Positions 10,481 through 22,347 of a DNA stretch of 64,000 nt are shown here, piece by piece. How positions within the stretch are numbered: position 1 is the first letter of the stretch; each line of letters opens with the position of its first letter. Source of the DNA: Serratia symbiotica. GTDB taxonomy: Bacteria; Pseudomonadota; Gammaproteobacteria; Enterobacterales; Enterobacteriaceae. The position numbers and the translations under genes were made by a program. The DNA lies in NCBI RefSeq assembly GCF_000821185.2, contig NZ_CP050855.1, positions 248,001 to 312,000 on the forward strand, read 5' to 3'. The notes under the pieces are model-generated. The model was given only the letters and a program-made list of their open reading frames with translations, did not search any database and was not told where the DNA came from.

Positions 10481-13400
10481 ATGAACAAACATTGCTATCG
10501 CCTCATCTTCAGCCGCACCCACGGGGAGTTACGGGTGGTTTCCGAACTGGCTCGCAGCTACAGCACTGAACCGGGGCAAAGCCGGGGTAGCGGCGGCATC
10601 CGCTTGTGGGTAACAGTGCGCCGTGCGGTGTGGCTGCTGGGGTTGGCGCTGTTTGCCGGGCCTGTCCTGGCCGATGGCATTGTGGCAGATGTCACCGCCG
10701 CGCCCGGTCAGCGGCCCGAAGTCATCGCCACCCAGAACGGTTTGCCACAGGTCAATATCACCGCCCCCAATCAGGCTGGGATATCGCACAACCAATACCA
10801 GCAGTTCGATGTCGACGCCAAAGGGGCCATCCTCAACAACTCGGCGGTGATCACCGCCACCCAGATGGCCGGGATGATCCAAAGCAACCCCAACCTCAAC
10901 CCCAATGCCGCCCCGGCGCGGGTCATCCTCAATGAAGTCAACAGCAACGATCCCAGCCAACTACGTGGTTTCCTGGAGGTGGCCGGCGGGCAGGCGCAGG
11001 TAATTGTCGCCAACCCGGCGGGCATTGTCTGCAACGGCTGTGGCACCCTCAACGCTGGACGCATGACGCTGACCACCGGCAAGCCGCAGTTGAACGCCGA
11101 CGGCAGCCTGGCAGGCTACCAGGTCGAGCGCGGTGTAGTGCGTGTTGAGGGCGGCGGACTCAATGGTGATACCCGTCATGACACCGAGTACGTAGATATC
11201 CTGGCGCGTGCGGTAGACATCAACGCCGGCGTCTGGGCCAAAGCCGGGCTATCGGTGGTCGCCGGGCGCAACCGGATAGGTGCGGACGGCACCACAGCAA
11301 CGCCGCTGGCGGACGACGGCAGCACCAAACCCGAACTGGCGATAGACATGGGGCAGATGGGCGGCATGTATAGCGGCCAAATCCGCATGATAGGCACCGA
11401 AGCTGGCGTGGGGGTACGCAACCAGGGCGGACACCTGCAAGCGGGCAAAACCCTGACCATCAGCAGCGAGGGCAAACTCAGTTGGCAGTCGGCGGCGCAA
11501 GAGGCTGTCACCGTGGCTGGCGGGGATATCCGGCTGACGGCCCGTAACGCTATCGACCACCACGGCAAGCTGCACAGCGGCGGCACGCTGGTTATTGCGA
11601 GTCGGGCTGGCAAACTCCGCCAGTCCGGCACCCTGGCGGCGACCGGCGATGTCCGCCTGAGCGCTAACAGCGGTATAGAGAGCCACGGACACTTGCTGGC
11701 TGGCAGCAATGCCAACAGCCAGATTGTGTGCGATGCGGATCTGCGGCTGGACAGCCAAGGTGACATCCGCGCCAGCGGTAGCCTGCTCGGCAAAAAGGAC
11801 GTCACCCTGGTCGGGCATCGGGTCGATATCAGCGGCGTGCAGTTGGCCGCCAACCACGCCACCCTAGTGGCACGAGAAGACGGCGTGGCATTGCGCCAAT
11901 CGCAGGTCGACAGCGGACAATTCACCCTCAACACGGTAGGCGATGTTGACGCGCAACAGGCGCAGGTTAAGGCAGGTCGCTGGGAGGTCAATACCCACCA
12001 CCTGCACAACCAAAAGGCTGTCTGGACACAGACAGGCGGCGGCGAGAGCCACTTCACCCTGACTGGCAAGCTGGACAATACCGATGGCAGTATCGAGGCC
12101 CACAGCCTGGCACTGACATCAGGAGCACTGACCAACCAACACGGACGTCTGGTAGCACTCAACGACAGTGCGCAGTACTGGCGGGTCAGCGGAATACTCG
12201 ACAATAACAGCGGTGAGTTGGGCAGCAACGGCGACCTTCAGCTTGACACTGGTCGCCTCGACAACCAGGGAGGCACGGTAAAAACGCAGGCAGCGCTTAC
12301 CCTCTATGCCAGCGGCGATATCAACAACACCCAGGGCAAGGTGCTGGCAGGTAATGCCCTGCGGCTTGATGCGCTGGGCGCATTCGACAATCAGCACGGA
12401 CAGGTCAATGGTGCGCAATTGCTGCTGACGGCACAGCGTCTGAACAATGCTCAGGGACAGGTGGCCAGCCAGGGGGATGTCACCCTAACGACACGTCAAG
12501 GGCTAAACAACCAACGCGGCCTTATCGGCGCTGGCAAAGCGTTGACCATTCATATTGGCGATGATGGGGATAATGGCGCTGGCAGCGCGCAAAGTGAAAC
12601 GCCACTGATGGCAACGGCGCAAAACATCGACAACGGCGCGACTCGGTCGCGCTCCGGCCAGGCGTTGACATCAAACGCGGCGGGAGCAATAGACAATCGC
12701 GCTGGCGAAATCAGCGGCGAGTCGCTGGTGCTGACGGCACAGCAGATCAACAATACCCAGGGCAAGGTGATAGCCCAGCGTGATGCGAACTTGACAGCCC
12801 AACAAGCACTGAGCAATGCCAACGGCCTGCTTGAGGCGGGCGGCACACTCAGCATGCGCACCGATGGCGACTGGGATAACCGCGACGGCACCGCGCAGGG
12901 CGGCCATCAGGTCACTGTCGCCACTCACACCCTCAATAACGCCAGTGGCCGGCTGCAATCCGGTGGAGACCTGACACTTGACAGCACAGGCGACATCAGC
13001 AACCAACGCGGCAAACTGACCGCCCAGCACACTCTCGACATCAAGGGGGCCACAACCGGCCTGTTTGACAACGACGGCGGATCGCTACAAAGCGGCGGCC
13101 CCCTGTCACTGCACGGCGGGCGGCTGACCAACCGCCAATCCGGCCGGGTGCTGAGCCAACAGGCATTGTCACTGATCCTGGCTGACGACTGGGACAACCA
13201 GGACGGCCAGTTGACCAGCAGTGGCCGCACCTTGGTACGCGCGGCGGGCCTGCATAACGCGCAGGGGGCCATCAACGCGCTGGGCAACCTGGACATGCAA
13301 TTCACCGGGAAGCTGGATAACGCCCATGGCCACCTCTTCAGCCAGTCAACGCAAACACTCCAAGCACAAGAGATCGACAACCAGCTCGGCTGGATGGGCA

Positions 13401-16400
13401 GCCAGGGTGACTGGTTCGCCACCAGCGAACATTTTGACAACACAGGGGGCAGCGTACAAGGCCAGCAGGGCGTACAGCTAGCGGCAACCTGGCTCCATAA
13501 CGCCAAAGGCGTGCTGCAATCAGCCGCCAGGCTGGCACTGCGGGTGGCGCAAGATATCGACAACCAAAAAGGCAAGATAGCCGCCCAAGGGCCACTAGCC
13601 GTGCAGGGCACCACACCCGATGCTACCACCGGACGCATCAACAATGCCGGCGGAAAGTGGTTGGCCGGTGAAGCCTTGAACATCGCTGCAATCAGCCTCA
13701 ATAACACCCAGGGCGGCCTGCTGTACAGCCAAAAACACCTGTATTTGAATCTGAAAGAACAGTTGGACAACCGCCAGGGCAGGCTACAGGGCGGCGAGGC
13801 ACTCAAACTCGACGCCCAGACGCTGAACAATGCCAGCGGCACGATAGACGGCCAGCAACGGTTGGCGCTACGCATTCTCGGCGGGTTGGATAATGCGGGC
13901 GGTGCCGTGCGTAGCAATGGTGACCAGCAAATAACTGCGGCAAGCATTGACAACCGCCAAGGGGTATTCAGCAGCCGTGGCGGACTGACGCTGACGGCAG
14001 CGCGGTTAGATAACACCAACGGCACGCTCATCAGCCAGGGCACCGGTATCTACCGCATCGAGATGCTCGACAACCGACAGGGCAAAGTGCACAGCGGCGA
14101 GGCGCTGACGCTCGACGGCAGGCAGGTGAACAACCAGCGTGGACAACTGGTCTCGAGCCAGGCATTGACACTTAAGGCGAACCAACTCGACAACAGCGGC
14201 CAGGGTACTCTCAGCAGCCAGGCCGCGCTTGAAGTGCAGACCGACCATCTGGACAACCGCGACGGTGGCCGGGTGCTGGGTACGACACACACCAGCGTGA
14301 CCGCACGCGACATCGACAATATGGCCGGATGGCTACAAAGCGCCGGCACCCTCTCCCTCACCGGCGTATCCACGCTGAATAACCGCCAGGGGCGCATCCT
14401 GACCAATGACGCACTCAGTATCAATGCCGGACAAGCGCCGACAGACTCGCCGCTCGTCCTACTCAACCAGAATGGCAGGCTGGAGAGTGCTGACGCACTG
14501 ACACTCCATACTCGTACCCTGGACAACCAGGGTGGCACCCTGTTGGGCTTGCAAGCGCTCACTTTGACCGCACAACAAGACTACACCCACCAAGCAGGTG
14601 AAACGATCAGCAGTAACGGCACGGTGACGTTCTCCGTAAGCGGTGCCTTCAACAACCTGTCTGACTGGCTATTGCCGGGCAACCTGATACTCAATGCCGC
14701 CCGCATCACCAACCCGGCCACGCTGGTGGGCAAAAAGGTTCAACTGACCACCCACGCCTTGCAAAATACCGGGCGACTTGAAGCGAACAACATCACGCTC
14801 AACGTCGACACCTTGGACAATGCTGCCACCCTAATGGGGGATGACATCAGCGTACAGGGACGCGTCATTGACCAGCACGGCCAGGCGGCAGTGATGGCCG
14901 CCACCCAGACCCTGACGCTACAAGCCGGAGAGCGCCTGACCAACCGAGACGGTGCCTTGCTTTACAGCAGCGGTCGCCTGCACTTGGGCAGCAATGACCT
15001 GATTGAGAATCGGGCAAGCTTCATTGAAGCGGAGGGTGACGTCAGGGTAGAAGCCCAACGCCTGAATAACCTGCGCGAAGGGTTGGTCATTGAACGCGAC
15101 GCGGAAAAAAGCGATTACAAGTGGCACCGCTACAACTATTACTGGCGCTCTTACGGTATGGACACCAATACTGACAAGAGACCTATGGCACCAACCACCC
15201 AGCGACTGACCTTCCGGGATGACGCCAGCGCGCAAAACAACCGCTATGGCACCCTGCTGGCCATCGATGCAGCCGGCAAGCGCGCCCAGGTGCGCGTTAA
15301 AGACAATCGGGATCAACTGACCGACCTGTGGGTCAACTACTTGGCACTCAAACCCAACGCCGACGGCAGTTACGCCATGACCTTCTACGAAACCCGTGGC
15401 TTCCAGCAGGTGGAGGGTGTGCCGACGCCTTATCACAACACCGTGTGGCGTGAGTTCGACAGTGGGAGAATTGAGCAGTGGGATCCGGAGCAGCACCTCG
15501 ATATCGACAAGGCCCCGGGCGTCACCGACTACAACAACCTCCGCGAGCGCAGCGCTACCGGCACGGTCACGCGCGACAGACTGGTTTCTGAAGGCGTCGG
15601 CGCGCACATTCTGGCCGGGGGCAACATGGTGTTGCATATCACCGGAGCGTTGCTCAATGATGCCAGCGTCATCACCGCCAACCACAACCTGGGGATTGAA
15701 GGAAACGGCAAGGTCGACAACCGCGGCTACTCAGTCAACGAGCGGCGTCATGAGTACATCGTTGACCATTATGATCAAGACACCCATCACTGGCATCCGA
15801 CGTTCCAACATGATGAGACCACGGCACTGACCACCGTTGACGGCGTCATCACCGGTAACGGCAATGTCTCCATCCACAGTGCCCATATCACCAACACCAC
15901 GGTCAATCAGGCACAGACCCGCAGCCTGGAAGCCGCACTGAAAGCCGTAGACGCCGAACGTGCCGAAGTGGAGCGCAATCCGCTGGCCTTTACGGTGGAC
16001 GGCGGCACACCCCCCACCCCCGGCAGCCAGACAGCGCTCAGCCCATCATCACCGCTTGAGCGCCCGCTGTTGCCTGCCCAGTTGGCGCTAACCGCCATGC
16101 AGCATCTGGGCAACGTGGCGACCGCCATTCCCAACAACGGCCTGTTCCGTCAGCATCCGGCCATCGGTAGCCCCTTCCTGGTGGTGACCGACGAACGCTT
16201 TACCCGCCGCGACGCCTTCATCAGCAGCGACTACTTACTCTCACGAGTCGGCTACCACCCGGCGCAGGTACACAAACGCCTGGGGGACGGCTTCTATGAA
16301 CAACGCCTGGTGCGCGAACAGGTGCAACATCTGATCGGTCGGCCTTCAGTGCACGGCGAAGACGCGATGACGCAGTACCAACATCTGATGAACAACGGTG

Positions 16401-19400
16401 CAAAGGTCGCGCAGGACTTCCATCTGCTACCGGGCGTGGCGCTGACGCCCAAACAGATTGCGGCATTGCAACAGGACATCGTCTGGCTGGTGAGCGAAAC
16501 GGTTAACACTGCAGAAGGCCCGCAAACAGTATGGGTACCGAAAGTGTATCTGGCTCAGCGCACGCTGCGTCTAACCGGCGATGGGGCAATAATTGGCGGC
16601 AACAACCTGCAACTCTCGGCGGGCAGCGTCAGCAATGCTGGCAACCTGTTTGCCAACAAAGTACTGACTGTCGACACCGGGCAGTTCGCGCATCAGGGCG
16701 GTGATATCCGCGCGGGCAGCATTAATGTGCGGGCGGACAGCCTGACGCTCAGCACCAACCTGCAAGATGCCTTGCGTCAGGCGACAATGAGCGCTGGCGA
16801 CATCAGCCTCAGCGGCAGCGATATTCACCTGCGGGGGGCGAAACTCAACGCCACGCAAAACCTCAGCCTGAACGCACGCAACAACCTGCACATCACCGCC
16901 GCGAAAAACAGCCACACCGCCAATCTTGAGGTCATCTCTGGTTCCATGGGCAACCGCACCCGTGACGGTATGGAAGAGGCTGGCACACGCATGGCACAGA
17001 TCAGCGGCAAGTGGCAGCAGGCACAGAGCAGCGAACTCAACGCTGGCGGCAACCTCAGCCTGAAGGCCGGGCAGGACATCACCGTGCAGGGTAGTCAGGT
17101 TCGAGCTGGCGGCACCAGCCAACTCCAGGCCGCAGGCAACATCACCCTACGAGCGGAAACCACCACCAACAACACACACCTTACGGCTAACAGCCGCACC
17201 TCATCAGTGAACAACCACCGTCAAGAAGACAGCCTACTGCTCAGTTCCCTGAGTGGTGACAAGGGAGTGACCCTGGTGGCGGGCAACCATCTGCTGGCCG
17301 AAGGCGCACAGGTTGACAGTGCGGAAGGCCGTATTGGCCTCAGCGCACAGGACGTCACCATCAAAGACGCACGCCAGCACATAGCAGACCAAGACAACGA
17401 ACAAAAACACAGCGGCAAGACCCAAAGCCAGCGCGCGCGAGCAACGGAACGCGAAAACAGCATCGGCAGCACCTTCAGCAGCCAGCAAGGCGTCACCGCT
17501 ATCGCTCGCCAAGGGGATGTGACCGTCACCGGCAGCACCTTGCACAGTGAACAAGGTGCCATCACGCTACAGGCGAAAAAGGACGTCACCCTCAACAGCG
17601 CCACCGAACGCGAATCGCAATACAGCGAAGAACGCTCAGAGCGAAAAAGGTTCCTGAGTAAAAGCAGCAGCCACACCCTGACCGATGACCGCGTCACGTA
17701 TCAAAAGGGCACCCTGCTCAGCGGTGAGCACGTCAGCATCAGCGCCGGCCACGACCTCAGGGTGAAAGGCTCGTCCATCGCCGCTGACCGTGACGTCAGC
17801 CTACAGGCCGGTCACAACGTCGACATCGGGGCCGCCACCGAAACCGCGTCCCACACCCTGCTGGAAGAGGAGAAAAAGAGCGGCCTGCTAAGCAGTGGCG
17901 GTATCGGCTTTACGATTGGCAGCCAGTCGAGCAAACACGAAATCGACGAAAAGGACATCACCCAAAGCCAGAGTGTCAGCACCATCGGCAGCAACCAAGG
18001 CAACGTCAGCATCACCGCAGGCCACCAGATGCATATCGGCGGTGCTGACCTGGTGGCTGGCAAGGATCTGAACCTCACGGGCGACAGCGTCACCATCGAT
18101 CCGGGGTACGACCAGCGCACTCGCACAGAGACCTTCGAACAGAAGCAGAGCGGCTTGAGTGTAGCGTTGTCGGGCACAGTGGGCAGCGCACTCAACACCG
18201 CCGTCAGCGCGGCGCAGCAGGCAAGAAAAGAAGGTGACAGCCGACTGGGTGCCTTGCAAAACACCAAGGCGGCGTTGTCCGGCGTGCAGGCCGCACAGGC
18301 CTGGGAGCGGGATAATGCCCTGACCGCTTCGGCGGAAGCAAAAAATGCCGCAGCCGGTTTGCAGCCAGGAGATAAAGGTGCGGCGCAGGGTGCCACCAAT
18401 ACGGTGGGCATCAGCGCCTCCTACGGTAGTCAGTCGTCGAAGAGCGAAACCCGCACCGACAGCCGCCAGTCGCAGGGCAGCACGCTGACGGCCAGGCAAA
18501 ATATGTCGATAACGGCAACGGGTAAAAACAACACCGCGCACAGTGGCGACATCACCATTGCCGGAAGCCGGCTTAAGGCAGGCAAGGAGCTACAGCTTGA
18601 TGCGGCGCGGGACATTACCCTGCAGTCTGCGCAGAACAGCGAAAGCACCATCGGCAAGAACAGCAGCAAAGGCGGTAATGTCGGCGTGGGTATCGGCGTC
18701 GGCTCGGGTGGGTACGGCATCAGTGTCTCGGCCGGGATCAATGCCGGCAAGGGGCATGAGAACGGCAACGGCCTGACCCATACCGAAACCACCCTGGATG
18801 CGGGCAGTAATCTCAGCCTGACCAGCGGCCGGGATACCACGTTGAAAGGCGCGCAGGCGAGCGGGGGAAAAATCACCGTCGATGTGGGACGCAACCTGAC
18901 GTTGCAAAGCGAACAGGCCAGCAACAGTTATGACGCCAAACAGCAGAACGTCAGCGCGGGCGGCAGCTTCACGTTCGGCTCGACGACCGGTTCAGCCAAC
19001 GTAAGCGTCAGCCAGGACAAGCTCAAGAGCAACTTTGACAGCGTCAAAGAACAGACTGGGTTGTTTGCGGGTAAAGGCGGGTATGACGTCAAAGTCAAAG
19101 ACCATACTCAGCTCGACGGTGCGGTGATAGCGAGCACTGCGAATAAGGACAAGAATCATCTCAATACCGGCACCCTGAGCTGGACGGATATCCACAACCA
19201 GGCGGACTACCAGGCCGAGCACAGCGGTGGCTCGCTGAGCACCGGTGGGCCGGTGGGCAAAGATCTGCTAACTAACATGGCTGGCGGCATGCTGTCGGGA
19301 GCCAACAACAGCGGGCATGCTGAAGGGACGACGCAGGCCGGTGTCAGCGAGGGCACGCTGATAGTGCGCGATACCGACAAACAGCAACAGGATATCGCAC

Positions 19401-20893
19401 AGCTTAACCGGGATACGACACATGCCAACGACGGCAGCATCACCCCTATCTTTGATAAAGAGCAGGAGCAGAGCCGGCTCAAACAGGCGCAGTTGATAGG
19501 AGAGATTGCTGGGCAGGCGATGGACGTCATCCGCACCCAGGGGGACATCGCCGGGCTGAAGGCACAGAAGGAGCCGGGTGCGTTGGCGCAGGCCAGAAAG
19601 CAGTTGGAGAAGAGCGGCAAGTCGTTTAGCGACGCGGAAGTGATGCAGCGGGCATACGACAACGCCATGCAGCAATACGGCACTGGCAGCGGCTTACAAA
19701 AGGCGGCACAGGCGGTGACGGGCGTGCTGACAGCGCTGGCGGGCAACAACCTGGCCGGGGCGCTGGCGAACGCTGCCTCGCCGTATCTGGCGACGGAAAT
19801 CAAGAAACTGACCACCAACCCGCTGACCGGTAAGGTAGATGTTACCGCCAACGCGATGGCGCATGCCGTGCTGGGTGCAGTGACGGCGCAGTTGAATAAC
19901 CAGTCGGCCGCCGCTGGCGGACTGGGTGCCGGCGGCGGGGAACTGGCGGCCCGGTATATTGCTGAACAGTTGTTCCCGGGCAAAAAGCCGGATGCACTGA
20001 ACGAAGCGCAGAAACAACAGGTCAGTGCACTGAGCCAACTGGCGGCAGGACTTGCAGGGGGCTTGGCGACAGGTGATACTGGCGGTGCAGTGACCGCCGC
20101 CCAGACCGGTAAGAATGCGGTGGAGAATAACTCGCTGAGTGGTGACAAAGCCCGCGAGACGGTGAAACAGGCTGCCGAATCCCTGAAAGACCAGATCAGG
20201 AATAAGCTGGGTGAAGGCACAACCTCCTCCATCGCCAACGCAATTATTAACGGTCTGGCTGATACCGGCGATGCGGCATTGGGCTCTGTGGATTACGCAG
20301 CAGATGCGGCAATGGCACTGGCGGCGTGTGCAGCGGGAGACAGCTATTGCTCCACAGCCCTGAATGACCTGGCCGGGAAGAATCAGGCGGTGGCAGACAG
20401 CGTTAAGGCGCTGATGCAGAGCGAGACCTGGTCAACAGTTGCCGACACCATCAAACAGGCATCTGAAGGCAATCAGGGAGCGCTGGAAGCCACGGGCGGG
20501 ATGCTGGCCGGGATTATATTGCCGGGCAAGAAAGTTCCTGTTGTTATTAAAGCAGTTGATCCAACTATAAAAATTGCTACAGGAAGTACTGTTGGTGCTT
20601 TTGAAGCGAGCCTGTCCAAGCTTCCACCAGGAGAGCGAGTAGCTATTGTAAAAGAAACAGTGAATAAAGTTGTCGTTGAACAAGGCATGGTGAAAGACAA
20701 TAAGCTGACCAAACTAAATAATCGGGATGTTTATCGAGGTACTGATGGCAATTTATATGCACTTGATACTCAGCATGGGCGATTTGAGGCTGTCAGCCCG
20801 AAAGGTAAGCATTTGGGCGAAGTTGATTTCTCTATGCAAAAAATCCCTAACAGCATAGATAAGTCAGGCGGTCATGATTTGAAGGTGAAATAA
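10481..20893 (+). CDS. cdiA: Giant CdiA/FHA-like TpsA exoprotein with colicin E3-type RNase tip
   Basis: This uninterrupted 3470-residue exoprotein is larger than any other gene here. It has an extended signal peptide region (ESPR, residues 1-26) and hydrophobic core with likely cleavage near A64. The TPS secretion domain follows, with NPNL at 136-139 and NPAGI at 178-182. Beyond about 330 come hundreds of LDN-type filamentous haemagglutinin repeats, a YxW-rich middle (about 1540-1700), and FHA-2-like repeats (about 2050-2900). The pretoxin domain ends in VENN at 3214-3217. The last 45 or so residues contain YALDTQHGRFE, aligning with colicin E3 YEWDSQHGELE; the E3 catalytic triad corresponds to D3429, H3432 and E3436. 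I infer a 16S rRNA nuclease delivered to neighbouring cells. From about 20535 the DNA turns AT-rich, as expected of a swapped toxin module. Confidence 0.93.
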   Translation: MNKHCYRLIFSRTHGELRVVSELARSYSTEPGQSRGSGGIRLWVTVRRAVWLLGLALFAGPVLADGIVADVTAAPGQRPEVIATQNGLPQVNITAPNQAGISHNQYQQFDVDAKGAILNNSAVITATQMAGMIQSNPNLNPNAAPARVILNEVNSNDPSQLRGFLEVAGGQAQVIVANPAGIVCNGCGTLNAGRMTLTTGKPQLNADGSLAGYQVERGVVRVEGGGLNGDTRHDTEYVDILARAVDINAGVWAKAGLSVVAGRNRIGADGTTATPLADDGSTKPELAIDMGQMGGMYSGQIRMIGTEAGVGVRNQGGHLQAGKTLTISSEGKLSWQSAAQEAVTVAGGDIRLTARNAIDHHGKLHSGGTLVIASRAGKLRQSGTLAATGDVRLSANSGIESHGHLLAGSNANSQIVCDADLRLDSQGDIRASGSLLGKKDVTLVGHRVDISGVQLAANHATLVAREDGVALRQSQVDSGQFTLNTVGDVDAQQAQVKAGRWEVNTHHLHNQKAVWTQTGGGESHFTLTGKLDNTDGSIEAHSLALTSGALTNQHGRLVALNDSAQYWRVSGILDNNSGELGSNGDLQLDTGRLDNQGGTVKTQAALTLYASGDINNTQGKVLAGNALRLDALGAFDNQHGQVNGAQLLLTAQRLNNAQGQVASQGDVTLTTRQGLNNQRGLIGAGKALTIHIGDDGDNGAGSAQSETPLMATAQNIDNGATRSRSGQALTSNAAGAIDNRAGEISGESLVLTAQQINNTQGKVIAQRDANLTAQQALSNANGLLEAGGTLSMRTDGDWDNRDGTAQGGHQVTVATHTLNNASGRLQSGGDLTLDSTGDISNQRGKLTAQHTLDIKGATTGLFDNDGGSLQSGGPLSLHGGRLTNRQSGRVLSQQALSLILADDWDNQDGQLTSSGRTLVRAAGLHNAQGAINALGNLDMQFTGKLDNAHGHLFSQSTQTLQAQEIDNQLGWMGSQGDWFATSEHFDNTGGSVQGQQGVQLAATWLHNAKGVLQSAARLALRVAQDIDNQKGKIAAQGPLAVQGTTPDATTGRINNAGGKWLAGEALNIAAISLNNTQGGLLYSQKHLYLNLKEQLDNRQGRLQGGEALKLDAQTLNNASGTIDGQQRLALRILGGLDNAGGAVRSNGDQQITAASIDNRQGVFSSRGGLTLTAARLDNTNGTLISQGTGIYRIEMLDNRQGKVHSGEALTLDGRQVNNQRGQLVSSQALTLKANQLDNSGQGTLSSQAALEVQTDHLDNRDGGRVLGTTHTSVTARDIDNMAGWLQSAGTLSLTGVSTLNNRQGRILTNDALSINAGQAPTDSPLVLLNQNGRLESADALTLHTRTLDNQGGTLLGLQALTLTAQQDYTHQAGETISSNGTVTFSVSGAFNNLSDWLLPGNLILNAARITNPATLVGKKVQLTTHALQNTGRLEANNITLNVDTLDNAATLMGDDISVQGRVIDQHGQAAVMAATQTLTLQAGERLTNRDGALLYSSGRLHLGSNDLIENRASFIEAEGDVRVEAQRLNNLREGLVIERDAEKSDYKWHRYNYYWRSYGMDTNTDKRPMAPTTQRLTFRDDASAQNNRYGTLLAIDAAGKRAQVRVKDNRDQLTDLWVNYLALKPNADGSYAMTFYETRGFQQVEGVPTPYHNTVWREFDSGRIEQWDPEQHLDIDKAPGVTDYNNLRERSATGTVTRDRLVSEGVGAHILAGGNMVLHITGALLNDASVITANHNLGIEGNGKVDNRGYSVNERRHEYIVDHYDQDTHHWHPTFQHDETTALTTVDGVITGNGNVSIHSAHITNTTVNQAQTRSLEAALKAVDAERAEVERNPLAFTVDGGTPPTPGSQTALSPSSPLERPLLPAQLALTAMQHLGNVATAIPNNGLFRQHPAIGSPFLVVTDERFTRRDAFISSDYLLSRVGYHPAQVHKRLGDGFYEQRLVREQVQHLIGRPSVHGEDAMTQYQHLMNNGAKVAQDFHLLPGVALTPKQIAALQQDIVWLVSETVNTAEGPQTVWVPKVYLAQRTLRLTGDGAIIGGNNLQLSAGSVSNAGNLFANKVLTVDTGQFAHQGGDIRAGSINVRADSLTLSTNLQDALRQATMSAGDISLSGSDIHLRGAKLNATQNLSLNARNNLHITAAKNSHTANLEVISGSMGNRTRDGMEEAGTRMAQISGKWQQAQSSELNAGGNLSLKAGQDITVQGSQVRAGGTSQLQAAGNITLRAETTTNNTHLTANSRTSSVNNHRQEDSLLLSSLSGDKGVTLVAGNHLLAEGAQVDSAEGRIGLSAQDVTIKDARQHIADQDNEQKHSGKTQSQRARATERENSIGSTFSSQQGVTAIARQGDVTVTGSTLHSEQGAITLQAKKDVTLNSATERESQYSEERSERKRFLSKSSSHTLTDDRVTYQKGTLLSGEHVSISAGHDLRVKGSSIAADRDVSLQAGHNVDIGAATETASHTLLEEEKKSGLLSSGGIGFTIGSQSSKHEIDEKDITQSQSVSTIGSNQGNVSITAGHQMHIGGADLVAGKDLNLTGDSVTIDPGYDQRTRTETFEQKQSGLSVALSGTVGSALNTAVSAAQQARKEGDSRLGALQNTKAALSGVQAAQAWERDNALTASAEAKNAAAGLQPGDKGAAQGATNTVGISASYGSQSSKSETRTDSRQSQGSTLTARQNMSITATGKNNTAHSGDITIAGSRLKAGKELQLDAARDITLQSAQNSESTIGKNSSKGGNVGVGIGVGSGGYGISVSAGINAGKGHENGNGLTHTETTLDAGSNLSLTSGRDTTLKGAQASGGKITVDVGRNLTLQSEQASNSYDAKQQNVSAGGSFTFGSTTGSANVSVSQDKLKSNFDSVKEQTGLFAGKGGYDVKVKDHTQLDGAVIASTANKDKNHLNTGTLSWTDIHNQADYQAEHSGGSLSTGGPVGKDLLTNMAGGMLSGANNSGHAEGTTQAGVSEGTLIVRDTDKQQQDIAQLNRDTTHANDGSITPIFDKEQEQSRLKQAQLIGEIAGQAMDVIRTQGDIAGLKAQKEPGALAQARKQLEKSGKSFSDAEVMQRAYDNAMQQYGTGSGLQKAAQAVTGVLTALAGNNLAGALANAASPYLATEIKKLTTNPLTGKVDVTANAMAHAVLGAVTAQLNNQSAAAGGLGAGGGELAARYIAEQLFPGKKPDALNEAQKQQVSALSQLAAGLAGGLATGDTGGAVTAAQTGKNAVENNSLSGDKARETVKQAAESLKDQIRNKLGEGTTSSIANAIINGLADTGDAALGSVDYAADAAMALAACAAGDSYCSTALNDLAGKNQAVADSVKALMQSETWSTVADTIKQASEGNQGALEATGGMLAGIILPGKKVPVVIKAVDPTIKIATGSTVGAFEASLSKLPPGERVAIVKETVNKVVVEQGMVKDNKLTKLNNRDVYRGTDGNLYALDTQHGRFEAVSPKGKHLGEVDFSMQKIPNSIDKSGGHDLKVK

Positions 20894-21210
20894 TGAAACT
20901 TATTGATTATAAAAATAAATCTATCAAGAGAGGAACTGTCTTTAGGTTACCTGCTGTTTGGCCATATGAAGAATGGGTTGATTTTATGGTCATAGATTTA
21001 TTTGAAACTCATGGCTTAGTTGTATCTTCTGGTCACAAAGCTGGCCTGATTTTAATATCTTTACCAATCGAAAGTGCGTCAATCGAAGGTAGAGCATTAA
21101 GTACAGAATGGGTCATTACCAATTGGGCTAAATGGATATATCCAGAATGTAATGTTGAAGATGTTCACATTCTTGATGAATATGTAGCAACTCCCATTGT
21201 AGTGGCATAG
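20893..21210 (+). CDS. cdiI: CDI immunity protein, 3' end rebuilt by an IS
   Basis: This 105-residue acidic, Trp-rich protein starts 1 nt into the cdiA stop codon (TAATGA overlap), the standard place for the cognate immunity gene. The sequence with PYEEWVDFMV, SGHKAGLILI and NWAKWIYPECNVEDV recalls the Imm45 group of polymorphic-toxin immunity proteins. That is from memory and unverified, and it does not look like colicin E3 immunity protein or the CdiI of Enterobacter cloacae. The AT-rich composition matches the toxin tip. The last codons (from about V102) and the stop TAG lie inside the terminal sequence TGTAGTGGCATAG of an IS3-type element, so the native C-terminus has been replaced. Confidence 0.8.
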   Translation: MKLIDYKNKSIKRGTVFRLPAVWPYEEWVDFMVIDLFETHGLVVSSGHKAGLILISLPIESASIEGRALSTEWVITNWAKWIYPECNVEDVHILDEYVATPIVVA

Positions 21211-21234
21211 TTAATTTGGCCACCTGAATAGAGG
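21198..21234. mobile_element. 37-bp end fragment of an IS3-family element
   Basis: TGTAGTGGCATAGTTAATTT followed by GGCCACCTGAATAGAGGTG matches, with few changes, the left end of the IS at 35785. Only this stub remains; another IS3-type element begins at 21235 inside it. The stub supplies the stop codon of the immunity gene. Confidence 0.8.

Positions 21235-22342
<1,108 letters not shown>

Positions 22343-22347
<5 letters not shown>

Noticed and set aside
11500..15000. Regular repetition that might suggest a CRISPR array or satellite
   Set aside because: The repetition is in the protein (LDN-type FHA repeats of variable length and sequence), not identical DNA repeats with spacers.
10529..20238. 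Many long open frames antisense to, or in other frames of, the giant exoprotein gene
   Set aside because: They are compositional shadows of a GC-rich, repeat-rich 10-kb gene; none shows recognisable domains or ribosome sites.
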